Of a stretch of DNA of 64,000 nt, positions 1 to 11,626 are shown one piece after another. Source of the stretch: Muraenolepis orangiensis (taxonomy: Eukaryota; Chordata; Actinopteri; Gadiformes; Muraenolepididae); assembly GCA_027704905.1 (NCBI GenBank), contig CM051022.1, positions 16,542,301 through 16,606,300 of the forward strand. Reading direction: 5' to 3'. The number at the start of each line of letters is the position of its first letter. Positions within the stretch are counted from its first letter, which is position 1. A program made the position numbers and the translations under genes. The notes beneath the pieces are model-generated. The model ran no database searches, was not told the DNA's origin, and worked only from the letters and a program-made list of their open reading frames with translations.

Positions 1-149
1 CTCCCAGGAGAATTCCCCATAAACCATGTCCTGGGAGAGAGAGAGATTCCATCACGTCTTGGTTGACGCATGGGACGTGGGAACAAGGAGTTCTGCCAGT
101 GTTACAAAGGATGCATCAATCAACATTTACAAAGGCTGCTGAGAGAGGG

Positions 150-174
150 CCCACACCCACACACACCACCCACA

Positions 175-215
<41 letters not shown>

Positions 216-231
216 ACACACACACACACAC
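150..231. repeat. (CA)n microsatellite
   Basis: CA dinucleotides with several CC interruptions near the left edge of the window. Confidence 0.9.
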
Positions 232-319
232 TCTACGCTATCCTGTCTAGGTGCCAATCAATTATCTACTTAAATCGTTATCCCACCTCAACCAATCAGT
301 TCATCCAATACCAACCAAT

Positions 320-375
320 CAAATATATTATAAATAAATAAATATATGTATATATATTTAAATAATATATATATA

Positions 376-413
<38 letters not shown>

Positions 414-480
414 TATATATTTATTTCTATATAATATATATATATATATAATATAAATATATTTATATTTATATATGTAA

Positions 481-537
<57 letters not shown>

Positions 538-612
538 TTTACAGAAGGTCCAGTTGTGATAAACACGGTATATATATATATATATATATATATAAATATA
601 TAAATATAGTGT
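320..612. repeat. AT-rich simple repeat region
   Basis: Mostly TA dinucleotides with AAATA words, holding a short hAT fragment at 540-567. Confidence 0.9.
540..567. mobile_element. Terminal fragment of the same hAT MITE family
   Basis: This is the reverse complement of the 5' end region of the element at 2802 (CTATCACAACTGGACCTTCT region), embedded in AT repeats. The outer CAGTGG end is missing. Confidence 0.6.
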
Positions 613-857
613 CTTTCACCAGGTTTAGGTATGTACAGTAAAGTAGCATCTTCTGATCGTAGTTTTATAGTTGTTTTTTCGTAGTTTCAGCTGACGGAAA
701 ACTTTACAGACTCGATCTATGTTAATTATTTAATTAAATCTGTTTTGTTTTACTTGCACGTGCAGTAAAACCAACATAGCACTGGGTCTCTTGGTTCAGA
801 ATGATGTTTGATTTTGTGGATATCTCCCAGGTCTATGTTGGAACAGGAAGGCGTGCT

Positions 858-982
<125 letters not shown>

Positions 983-1156
983 ACACACACACTCTCTCTT
1001 TGTCTCTCTCTGTCTCTTCAATAACCTCCAGACTCTCCTTAAATGTTAATGTTGCTGCTATTGCATTATTTTAAATCCAGGGATTATGGATGGAGAGAGT
1101 GAGAGGGACATTTACTGTATATACACTGTAAACCACTCTCTCCGTAGAGAGGGGAG

Positions 1157-1186
1157 ACAGAGAGAGAGAGAGAGGGGGGGGGAGGG

Positions 1187-1249
<63 letters not shown>

Positions 1250-1345
1250 AGGGGGAGAGAGGGGGGAGAGAGGTGTTTGATTAAAGGGTAAAGGAAGGAG
1301 GTAAGAGTGATGAAGGGTGGAGAAAGAGGGGCAAGAAGAACAAAC

Positions 1346-1416
<71 letters not shown>
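1157..1416. repeat. Two (GA)n tracts
   Basis: GA repeats at 1157-1271 (with G runs) and 1351-1415, separated by purine-rich sequence. The long one-strand purine bias could form triplex DNA. Confidence 0.9.
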
Positions 1417-1419
<3 letters not shown>

Positions 1420-2793
1420 GTAGGTGGAGGAGAAGACAGGCATGCAGGGGGGATGACGGAGGGAGGAGAGGGGTGTAATCACATTTCAAAAGCTCTTTAT
1501 AGCAGTATCTGCGCCCAACTGTTCTATTGCATTTCATCTCCTCATTCCCTCCCTCTATTCCTCCATCCCACGATCCTAAGTTACATGTCAGTGGTTCATT
1601 CCCTCCCTGGACATCTGGGGGATGTAGGGCATGTCCTTATCTGAAGGGCATCTTAACAATTGCTCATATTTAGACATATGCCCCCAAAAGACATATGCCC
1701 TATCCTGACCTGTTCCTTAAAGACATGCATCTGAATACACTGGGTTAGGGTTAAAAATGGGTTAGTAATTTACGATGACTAAATAGTAAATATTCAAAGG
1801 TTTTGTAGGAAAGAGTCGAAAAAGAGAGAGCGGGAAAAAATTAAAAGAGAACACGGTTTTTAAAAAACGAAACCACCTAAAGCATCCCCCCTCCCTCCCT
1901 CTCTGCTCCCCCCTTCACTACGTTCCTCCGCCGGTGAGTCGATGACGTGAGTGCGTTAAACGCATCCCTGAGGGATTCCCCCGAACCAATCGCGGAAGAG
2001 ATGCCCTGATTGGTCTAAACTCTTTAATTGTCTCATTCACAGGGAGGTCAACAGTCAAACTTGAAACAGATATTCCCCGAAGCGCATTTCACTCATGTTT
2101 CTAGATACTTACACCCAGCTAATAGCGCTTAAATCTTACCCCCCTGCACCATTAATATCAAAACTGCCATTGTGTGTGTGCACAACGTTCATTAATGAAC
2201 GTGATGGAATACAGGTTCATTGCTTCATGCGTCACACGATACATAATGGATGGACGACGTGGAGAGCTGATTTATACTGCAGGGAACCAACATGGCTTCA
2301 TATTTGATCAATAATTCACAATATTTATGTGTGTGCGCGCGCGTGTGTGTGTGCGTGCACGTTCATGCGTGCCAATATGCATCTGTGCGTGTGTGTGCGT
2401 GCATGCATGCGTCCTGCGTGTGTGTGTGTGGGGGGGGGGGGGTGTACACACACACACACATGTGTGTGTTGTGTACATACAGTATATGCCGTTGTATGTA
2501 AATGACTGGGACATCGATGTGCTTACAGCAGCAGAGACGTGCATAGTCTCTGTCGGCCAAGCGCTAAGTGCTTGTGTACATAAACCTTTGACTGGCTCCT
2601 GATTTACAGCGGACAGGCGGGGCGGGGCGGGGTGCACGACACTACAGAGAATACACTACACCCACCCATCTACTGTGGGAGGTCTGCTGGAAGTAACCTG
2701 GCATCTTTCACACATACCGGGCCCTTATTCCACTACCAGGTGTGTGGTGACCTATCTATCATACTCGATTATACTCTACTCTACTATACTCAT

Positions 2794-3058
2794 GTATATA
2801 GCAGTGGCGAAGCGTGTCTATCACAACTGGACCTTCTGTAGACCAGGGGTTCCCCAACTTTTCAGCCCGCGACCCCCAAAATAACAGACTGGAGACTGGC
2901 GATACCATTCTCATTTATTCATTTTATTTAAATTTGATTAAATTGTATTACATTTTATTAATACAATTAATTAGATTTTTTAAGTTTAGTTCATCTGAGA
3001 GTTCCAGGGTCTTCTCTGAATACCTTGAAGGCCCTGACACTTCACCACTGGTATATAG
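2794..3058. mobile_element. hAT-type MITE with 8-bp target duplication
   Basis: A 249-bp element (2802-3050) begins CAGTGGCGAAGCGTGTC and ends GACACTTCACCACTG, giving imperfect terminal inverted repeats. It is flanked by GTATATAG at 2794-2801 and 3051-3058. The 8-bp duplication and CAGTGG ends place it in the hAT superfamily. It has no transposase. Confidence 0.9.
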
Positions 3059-3227
3059 GTATGTCTATCTTTCAAACTATATATACATATATATATATTT
3101 GTTTTACTCTACGGTCTGCTCTATATAGTATAGACCCTTGTCACAGAGGTGTCATCGTAGGATAAAACACAGGTACTAAGAATTATGGATCTGCCCCTTT
3201 TCTGTTTTAGGACTATCCGTGCCTGTT

Positions 3228-3330
3228 CAAGATTCAAGATGTTTTTTTAAGTACAATGGAATGCTTACTCCCCATTCCCTCCCGACCCATAACTATTAAG
3301 TACTAGTATTAGAAGTATTAGTTTGTCCCT
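3228..3330 (-). mobile_element. LINE 3'-tail fragment
   Basis: It contains GATTCAAGAT, then AATGGAATGCTTACTCCCCA and TTCCCTCCCG, the 3' UTR motif shared with the LINE at 51245 and many short copies in this window. Confidence 0.55.
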
Positions 3331-3865
3331 ACCACGATGCCTCTGTGGAAAGGGTCCATTATGTCTATCTATCGTACATCCGGGTTGGACACTCGCAATC
3401 GTGTGGCGTCTTCATAGGGTCGACTCAGACATGGTTTTGTAATGGCGACATCACAACACCCCACCTGATGGGTAAGATAGAAAATCCACTGCATTCAGTC
3501 TCGGAGATGTGATTGTTGATGAGGCTGAGGGAATAAAAGGCTTGGGACATCGCAATGTCTGTCAAAAAGAATGAGAAATGACTAGGCTATAGTGATCTGA
3601 CCCATCCCCGTGAACCGGACACATGCATTCTGAACGTTAACGAGCGAGACAGCAGCGACGTTCTATCGGCTGTCAGGGTCTTTGTGTCATCATCGCGGGG
3701 AAGTGATAGAACATCCCAGGGTTAGGAAGGTTACCCTCGCTGTGTTTCTACTTTTAGCCGTGACATCGTGGGCAACCAACACACTGCATTTTTAATCAGT
3801 GTGGCTTGTTAGAAACCAGCTGGTCTGTAAAACGAGGTGCCACCCCCCTCCTCTCGGCTGCTTCC

Positions 3866-4546
3866 TCCTGGGTTAGACCCTCCTGGGTTAGACCCTCCTG
3901 GGTTCGACACTCCTGGGTTTGACACTCCTGGGTTAGACCCTCCTGGGTAAGACCCTCCTGGGTTAGACCCTCCTGGATTAGACACTCCTGGGTTAGACAC
4001 CCCTGGATTAGACACTCCTGGGTTAGACCCTCCTGGGTTAGACACTCCTGGGTTAGACCCTCCTGGGTAAGACCCTCCTGGGTTAGACCCTCCTGGGTTA
4101 GACACTCCTGGGTTAGACACTTCTGGGTAAGACCCTTCTGGGTTAGACACTCCTGGGTAAGACACTCCTGGGTTAGACACTCCTGGGTTAGACACTGGTA
4201 CACTTCTGGGTAAGACCCTTCTGGGTTAGACACTCCTGGGTTAGACACTCCTGGGTTAGACACTCCTGGGTAAGACCCTTCTGGGTTAGACACTCTGGGT
4301 TAGAGACTCCTGGGTTAGACACCCCTGGGTTAGACACTCCTGGGTTAGACCCTTCTGGGTTAGACCCTCCTGGGTTAGACACTCTTGGGTTAGACACTCC
4401 TGGGTTAGACCCTTCTGGGTTAGACCCTTCTGGGTAAGACACTCCTGGGTTAGACACTCTTGGGTAAGACACTCCTGGGTTAGACACTCCTGGGTTAGAC
4501 CCTTCTGGGTTAGACCCTCCTGGGTTAGACACTCCTGGGTGTCCTG
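3866..4546. repeat. 15-bp minisatellite, about 45 units
   Basis: Units of CCTCCTGGGTTAGAC with variants (CTTCTGGG, GTAAGAC). Because 15 is a multiple of three, all frames on the minus strand without stops read as pentapeptides such as SNPGV or LTQEC. These frames are a repeat effect, not genes. Confidence 0.95.
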
Positions 4547-5359
4547 GGTGTACTCCCATAAAATACACAAGGTGGGACCTAGCAGTGTTACACTGCTATT
4601 GGCTTTGGCCAAAGCTATAAAATAGCACTCTTTTTGAACATAGTATTCACATAAATCTATAAATATAAATCTGCCTTTATGTCACAAATGACAAGAATAT
4701 TTTATGGAATTGTGTGGTGTGGAGAATTTGATGCCAGAATTGAAAACCACCCTCATCGCCAGCATCACCGTCATCATCTTCATCATTATCACCATCGGTG
4801 GCTTCATCTTCCTCATCATCATCTTCCTCATCCACACTGTGCCCATCACACACACACACACACACATGCACACACACACACACACACACACACACAAGAG
4901 ATCAAAGGAGCTGTACAGCCATAGCTAGCACCACCTAGTGCTATCAACCGCTAGTCATTAAAGCTGTCGCTCAAATGTCTCCCACTTAGCTAATGACCAC
5001 AACCCGCATGTTTTCGCTCTTGAGCCGTGTCCTCGTTAAAAGCTATGTCTTAAAATTTGTTCTATTCATAGATGTGTTTCTCTTTCGGTCGTGGTCGAAA
5101 CATTCCATTTACGATAAATCAAGTTTTCTGTTTAGCGGCTTATCACAGATAATTCCGACAGGTTGGGGCATCTTGATCCAGGATGTGGAAGTATTACTTA
5201 TGTCAATGTAAATATTTAATCCTAAATGTGTTATGGTATTTCCCCCCTCCCCCAAAAAAATGTCTTTATTTATTATAAAGGACCTCTTTTGCCGCCCGCT
5301 TGCAGTACCTCGACGGTCCACCAGCGGGAAACCAACTGCACTAGTCTATCTCCCCTTAT

Positions 5360-6085
5360 TACATTTACATTTACATTTACATTTAGGGCATTTGGCAGAC
5401 GCTTTTATCCAAAGCGACTTACAAGGTGTACATTAGTTGAAGCAGACAATAGTATAACACTGGGGTACGCAAACATAAAACTACAGCAGTTCACAAGTAT
5501 TCATATTGACAAGCTGAATAACACAATTTCGTACTGCTAGGTCACCTGCTTAAGTAGCTGTGATAAGAGCGTGTTATCAACATTAAGGATATACACTTGC
5601 TAACATATACAACATGCTAAGAGCTATTAATGTCAGGACTTAAGCAAGTTTAGGGGTTTCACAAAGGAGAAGGAGGGTTCAAGGAGAGTCCAGGTGGACT
5701 CTGAACAGGTGGGTCTTGAGTCTCTTGCGGAAGCTGGCGAGGGACTCTGCTGTCCTGACATGAGACGGGAGTTCATTCCACCTGTGGAGCCAGAGCCGTG
5801 AAGAGCTGGGTTTTGGACGAGCGATGTTTGGTTGACCTTAGTGAAGGTCGAACAAGTCGCCTGGCAGAAGTTGAGCGGAGCGCTCTGGTTGGGATGTAGG
5901 GTTTGACCAACGCCTGGAGGTAGGCTGGGGCAGTTCCATTGACTGCCCTAAAGGTCAGCACCAGAGTCTTGAATTTGATGCGAGCATTTACCGGAAGCCA
6001 GTGGAGATCGTAACGTCTTATTAGTAACGTCTGTAATGATGACAGGCAGTATAGAACCACCACCAACATTAGGGGCACCACCCAT
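5360..6085 (-). mobile_element. LINE fragment with reverse-transcriptase tail
   Basis: The left end carries the common fish repeat core GCAGACGCTTTTATCCAAAG. On the minus strand 6081-5773 reads DLHWLPVNARIKFKTLVLTF and RAVNGTAPAYLQALVKPYIP, the usual LHWLPV-RI-FK-L-L motif at the C-terminus of L2/Rex-type reverse transcriptases. Only this fragment is present. Confidence 0.65.
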
Positions 6086-6189
6086 TAACCTCACTCTCAT
6101 CCGGGTTACTTACGCCCTTCCGGCATGAGAGGAGACGCTCTAACGTTAAAGCTAAAGCCCACAGGCCCTAGCATCACCGCTAAAACGTC

Positions 6190-6350
6190 TATTTAGGCGT
6201 TGGGAAGTGAGGTTTACCACTGCACAGCACCACCTGCTTGCGTCTGTTACACTCACCCTCCTAAACTTGTAACAGTGTCCCTCACTGGGCTCGAACCTAC
6301 GACCTCCGGCATGGGCAGGTTTACCACAGCACCACCTGCTGGCGGCCGTT
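6190..6350 (-). mobile_element. SINE-like fragment with B box and internal direct repeat
   Basis: On the minus strand GGTCGTAGGTTCGAGCCC is a B-box-like sequence. A direct repeat built on TTTACCAC...GCACCACCTGCTGGCG occurs twice (about 6213 and 6321). Confidence 0.4.
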
Positions 6351-6614
6351 ACACAGGATCAACACAAACAACAGGACAGGACGCCGGACCGCCCAATGCA
6401 GGGAGCTGCCCTAAAGAGATACCGGCTCCGCCCCTTCTCTCTCAATCAACGTAATGAAGCCATTAAAAATGCGTGTAAACCCCCCCCAGAAGAGCTGTGC
6501 ACTCCACAGCAGGTCGATGGCACCGGGATGAGAGCTATGGAGTCAGCTGCGACGAATCCACACTGAATTACAACCACAGGGGAGGGCCCAATAATGTGCT
6601 CCGTGGATAATGTG

Positions 6615-6671
6615 GTGTCTGTCTGTCTGTCTGTCTGCCTGCCTGGCTGGCTGTCTGTCTGTCTGTCTGTC

Positions 6672-6707
<36 letters not shown>
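6615..6707. repeat. (TGTC)n(TG)n microsatellite
   Basis: TGTC tetranucleotides pass into TG dinucleotides. Confidence 0.9.
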
Positions 6708-7109
6708 TGTCATCATAGTCATACTATTGACAGGAACGACATCACGTCATCTGAAAGTCTAGAATTGTTTTAAAGAGAGAGGAGGAAGACTTTCCTTCAC
6801 ACACACACACACACACACACACATGCAAACACACACTGCAATGCAACTGACCTTCGGTAAATAAAATGCCCTGTCAGCCTGTCTGTATTCCAGCAAACTG
6901 GGTAAAAAGGATCTGCCACAGGTGACCATAAAGGAGGGGGGGGGGGTGATGATGTCCTCTGACTGATGGATTGATTACATGGCACACAAGTGCAGTTCAT
7001 TAGCAACGGTCGATTGCGGAGGGCCCAACCAATGCAAATCTCCCATTGGTGATGGACGCGGGACAACACTGTGTTATTAACGCAGAGATGCCCACACTGT
7101 ATATTAGCA

Positions 7110-7170
<61 letters not shown>

Positions 7171-7192
7171 TGCACACACACACACACACACG
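7110..7192. repeat. (CA)n microsatellite with CG interruptions
   Basis: CA repeats around a central ACGCACACGCGCGC stretch. Confidence 0.9.
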
Positions 7193-7344
7193 CACCGCTT
7201 TCCCTAGTCCTTTGCGTTAATGGAAACTGGAACAAGAGTCTATATATCTGGTGGACGTTTTTATTCTCAGCATCTAATAAGAGCCGTGAGTGCACACATT
7301 TCTTGGCACGGGTGAGCGCAGTGGAAAGCCACAATGGCCTCATC

Positions 7345-7375
7345 CTAACTCGCATGCTCTACCAGCTGAGCTCCA
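7345..7375 (-). mobile_element. tRNA 5'-half-like fragment
   Basis: The minus strand reads GTGGAGCTCAGCTGGTAGAG CATGCG, like the first 30 bases of a tRNA including the A box. No B box follows, so it is a truncated SINE head or tRNA remnant. Confidence 0.45.
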
Positions 7376-7914
7376 CCAACAACGCATGCAGAAAAACACA
7401 ATTGTATTATAAACCGGAAGGTATCGAGGAATACCGTTGAAAGGCTTTGCTTGTTGTTTACGTCGTGTAACGTGAAGGGGAAATGGACAATAGTTATGGG
7501 AATCATTGGAATACTTGTTAAGTGACATAGTATAAGTGACGTGTATGATGTATGTGTATATGTGTGTATGTATATGATCTTATATGATCTATATGATATC
7601 AATCTTGATCCATCTTCATGCATCTCATCTTTGTATGGGCTGTGTTCGCTCCCACATTAGCCCATTGCCGGTGCTTCCTTGGCTCATGTTAATGTTCCCT
7701 TCCTATTCGCAATCTTTGTTGATCTTTAATCAAAAGGCCTTTTGATGCAGACCACCCCGATGACCAATACACCCAAACATGTACACCTACCTACCTGCTC
7801 ACCCCTCAGAGGTTTCCTTGATCGACCGGGGGGGGGGGGGGGGGGGGGGCAGTCGCTCAGTCTGTTGGGACTTGGGAGCTTGGGAACCACCAAAGGGACA
7901 AGTACGAACAAAAA

Positions 7915-8345
7915 AAAGGTGCCAGTTCGCCTCCTGGGCGCTGCCGAGGTGCCCTTGAGCAAGGCACCAGACCCCTTCCCTACCCTGTTCCCCAGGCAGC
8001 TGTATGTATAACAGCTGCCCACTGCTCCTAATACTAGGATGGGTTAAATGCAGAGAAACACATTTCACTCTGTGTACATGTATGTGACTTATCTTTCTAG
8101 TTTCCTAACCGTATACTTACACTCATATTTATCCCAAGTCATTGTAAATACTGTTGCATTGACCTTTATATATTTTAGAAATCTGTATATACATCGTTTA
8201 TTGCAGTCTTTCTGTTTTATATTGTATTTTGCATTATTTTCTGCATGGCACTGCCACTTTCATTCCACTGCATATCCTGTATGTGTATGTGTAATGTAAA
8301 ATGTGTGTATGTAAAAAGTGTATGTTTAAAGTTAAACTTGAATCT
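7915..8345 (+). mobile_element. tRNA-derived SINE copy (body and tail)
   Basis: It carries the body GCTGCCGAGGTGCCCTTGAG, CTGCCCACTGCTCCTAATAC and TAGGATGGGTTAAATGCAG, and ends ACTTGAATCTTGAAT. The same body recurs at 25536, 33308 and 44545. The tRNA-like head is displaced by a poly-G run at 7831-7849. Confidence 0.7.
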
Positions 8346-8803
8346 TGAATTTTGTGTTTTGGCCTGAGCTCCGACGATGCTGGGGTGTATGGCTCTGTAC
8401 CTTCCCCGATATGCTTTCATAAAACCTCTCGTCAATGCTTGGTCTGGTGGGAGAGTCTGAGGTTTCCTTCCATGAGACCTGAGCTCCACCTCCTGAAGTA
8501 CAGTACTAGCTTAGGAACCCTGACTCGAGTCTATAGCCTCAACTCGTATGGAGGTCCCCGCCTCAAACTCCCATTTCCTTCATGTTGACGGCTGAAATGA
8601 TTAAACCAGCCCACCTGTGTTCATGTTCACAGTGACCATAAGGACAGTGATCTAATCTGAACAGGTCTGTCTGGAGCTGGTGTAGCTATAGCCCTTAGCT
8701 CTGGTGTGACAATACAGGATAGCGAGCCGTGGTGATTTGCTGCATAGCATCATGTTACTACACAGCCCCTCCCTGCTGCTCAGCTCCTAGACAATAAGAA
8801 CCT

Positions 8804-8817
8804 GCCCCCCCCCCCCC

Positions 8818-8855
<38 letters not shown>

Positions 8856-8921
8856 TACACACATACATACATACATACATACATACATACATACATACAT
8901 ACATACATACATACATACATA
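8804..8921. repeat. Poly-C, (AC)n and (ACAT)n compound microsatellite
   Basis: Seventeen or so C, then AC, then ACAT tetranucleotides. Confidence 0.9.
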
Positions 8922-9193
8922 CAGTTCATGCACACACAACACCTGGCACAACCAAAAGCCCTCAAGTGTGAACTCCTTCCTACTTTGCAGCTTCCCTTTG
9001 TCCGGGTGCACCTCTCCATCACTGACCACTGTCACTCACCATAAGCCAATCACAGCCAACTCCCCGTGTATCATAATAACCATAACCATCATCATCATCC
9101 TCCTCATCATCATAATACTACTAATAAGAATTGATTATCTGATAGCTGATTATCTGTAGAAAACCCCCCCATGCACATACGGATGAGTCTCAC

Positions 9194-9409
9194 CTCCTGC
9201 AGCTGTTCCAGCTCCAGCCGGAGAGCCTCCTGCTCCGCTTCCAGCTCCGCATACTGCTGCTTGAGGGTCTGGTTCTCCTCCAGCACCACCAGCCCGCACT
9301 CGGCGGCGCGGATCTTCTCCCGGTTGGCCTCGGCGAGCTCCCGCGTCAGCCGCTCCACCTCGGCCCTGTACTGGTCCACCGTTTCACCGGAGCCCCCGCC
9401 GGCCGCCAT
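9194..9409 (-). CDS. bicd1: Bicaudal-D family dynein adaptor, first coding exon (bicd1-like), partial
   Basis: Seen: on the minus strand an ATG at 9409 opens 72 codons that end at a consensus donor (GAG|GTGAGA, exon end 9194). The peptide starts MAAGGGSGETVDQYRAEVER, continues as a charged heptad-rich coiled coil, and contains IRAAECGLVVLEE and LKQQYAELEAEQ. Known: BICD1/BICD2 are coiled-coil adaptors that link dynein-dynactin to Rab6 vesicles and other cargo; their first coiled coil carries the CC1 box (AAxxG) that contacts dynein light intermediate chain. The AAxxG positions are A35, A36 and G39 here. The spelling DQYRAEVERLT and VVLEE-TLKQQY fits BICD1 better than BICD2. The ATG lies in a GC-rich stretch (about 9200-9520) typical of a promoter-proximal exon. 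The other exons would lie to the left; none is recognisable in 1-9193, which agrees with a long first intron. Transcription runs away from strap. Confidence 0.85.
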
Positions 9410-10168
9410 CGCCCCTCTCCTCTCCTCTCCTCTCCCCGGGTCCCCCTCCCCCGCCCCGCCGCCGTGTCTCCCCTCTCCTCCCCCCGTGTCTCTCCCTGCG
9501 TCGGACAGAGCAGAACAGCCCAGAGAGCCCCAGGAGGGAGAAACTGCGGAGGTGGACAATAACACCACCACCACCACCACCACAACCACACCTCTCCTCT
9601 CCTCTCCTCCCTTACAATAAAACACTACAATGGTGACACACAAACAAAAAAAACAACAACAACAACAACAGTGTCAGCAGTGTGTAGTAGTTGTTGTGTT
9701 GTGTGTGTATCCGCCCCAGATACTGTAATATCCTTAAAGTGTCGCCATCGCCTATGACATATGTGTCACTCCCGTGTTCTCCATCCGATGGTTCAAATAG
9801 TCTACGCAGCATCTCCTCAAAACCCTCAACACTCAACTCAAAGTCTCAGCAAGAGAGAGAGAGGGGGGGAAAAACTAATTTTTTTTAAAAATGATCTCCT
9901 CCCTGATGATTTCTGCTTATTCACCACAAGGGCGGCCCGGACGCCATCTCTTCTTATAGCCACGGAGCAGAGTGCCCATCGCTCCCATCCTTCAGTGACG
10001 TCGACCAGCCACCAGGCGCTCGCTGTGTGGTGGACGGTGGCCACCGTCTCTCCTCCTCCTTCTCCTCCTCCTCCGCCGTGGTGGTGATAACCATCTCTGC
10101 TGCTGCTGCTGCTGCAGGTCACACCCATAGTGTAGTCATCACTAGCAGCAGGAGGAGTAGTAGTGGCG

Positions 10169-10297
<129 letters not shown>

Positions 10298-10459
10298 GCG
10301 GACTGCCGCCCTCCGGGGAGAGGACTGCACATTGCGCACTAGGAGTTCACATATAACGTAAAAACAAGTTAAAAAAAACTGTACAACACATGTACATGTC
10401 ATTTAAGTCACTTTGCTGCTCTTTTTTTGTGTATATTATTTTTATTGTTGTTGTTTTAA

Positions 10460-10760
10460 AGGAGATGTATCCTGCGGGAGGGAATGGGAAGTAAGCGTTA
10501 CTATGTACTTGTTACAAATGGCCAATACAAATCTTGTATCTTGTATCTTATATCTTATATGCACAATTCCTAACATACATAGCCTACTAAAATAATACAC
10601 AATATTCAAGAATTGTATTTGCCATTTGCAACCAGTGCAATGGACTGCTTATACTCCCCATTCCCTCCCGCAGTACACAATATGAGAATACTACTATACA
10701 CAATCAAATAAAAAATGAAACATAAAAAAGAAAAAATGCAATAAAGTGATTGAAACAAGA
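10460..10760. mobile_element. Two facing LINE 3'-tail fragments
   Basis: A plus-oriented tail (CTGCGGGAGGGAATGGGAAG) ends in short terminal repeats CTTGTATCTTGTATC near 10550. It is followed at about 10605-10760 by the inverted motif AATGGACTGCTTATACTCCC. Short 3' tandem repeats are typical of L2-type LINE ends. Confidence 0.6.
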
Positions 10761-11626
10761 CCATATGCTGTTTTCCTTGAGATTTGAGTAGGGTTTATGA
10801 GGTTACAACTCTGACATCTAGGAATTTGCCGAATAAATACATTAAATACATACAGTAATTACATTACATATTACATTAAAATAGTCAACGATGTAATGCG
10901 GTTATTGAACGTCCCAGTAAAGTCATGTTTTATAGTAGGCCTATTTATTAATAATAATTAAAATAATAAATAATAATAATAATAATAGTAATTGTCGGCT
11001 GGTGTTGCAATTTTAAGTTGGTATGGGTGACCGTTATTTCCAACCGCTAATACACCGTATTATTTCCCATGTTATTCGGTTATTCGGTTAATTTATATTC
11101 GGTGTTGATAATACAACGACAAGTCATCCTACCGTCGGCTCCGGGGGGTGAGCGAGGCCCGCGGCGTCGTTGAACGACCGGTTATTCACCCGCAGAAGAA
11201 GACGAAGAAGAACCGGAAAGGGAGCACCAGCATCCATGTTTATTTCCCGGCGCTCGGCTAACCGAGTCCACGCTTGCTGCTAGTTAGTTGCAATGTTGTA
11301 GCTATTAGCATTGACAATCCTGACGCTGGGGAGGGCGCTCGTCGTTTCGTTTTACCGACACATTTAGACCGTTTCTCATTTTTCACGTTGTTGTTGTAGT
11401 GGTTGTTGTTAAGGCGGTGCTGGTTTACGTTTAGTGTCCGGTTCTGGCTGCTCTCTGCTGGTTTGCCGGTTAGCATAGGAGGACCCCCCCCCCCCCCCAA
11501 ACCACCGTCACCCGGCTAGCTGCCAGCCTGTCCAGTTGTTGTTGTTGTGGTGGACATTTTGTGTGGATTCATTCAATAAGGGTGACTGTGTGTGGTTGCT
11601 GAGAGAGAAGAAGAAGAAGCATCATC

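Noticed and set aside
3796..4612. Pentapeptide-repeat-like proteins (SNPGV, LTQEC) on the minus strand
   Set aside because: 15-bp minisatellite read in different frames; not true pentapeptide-repeat proteins, which have A(D/N)LXX.
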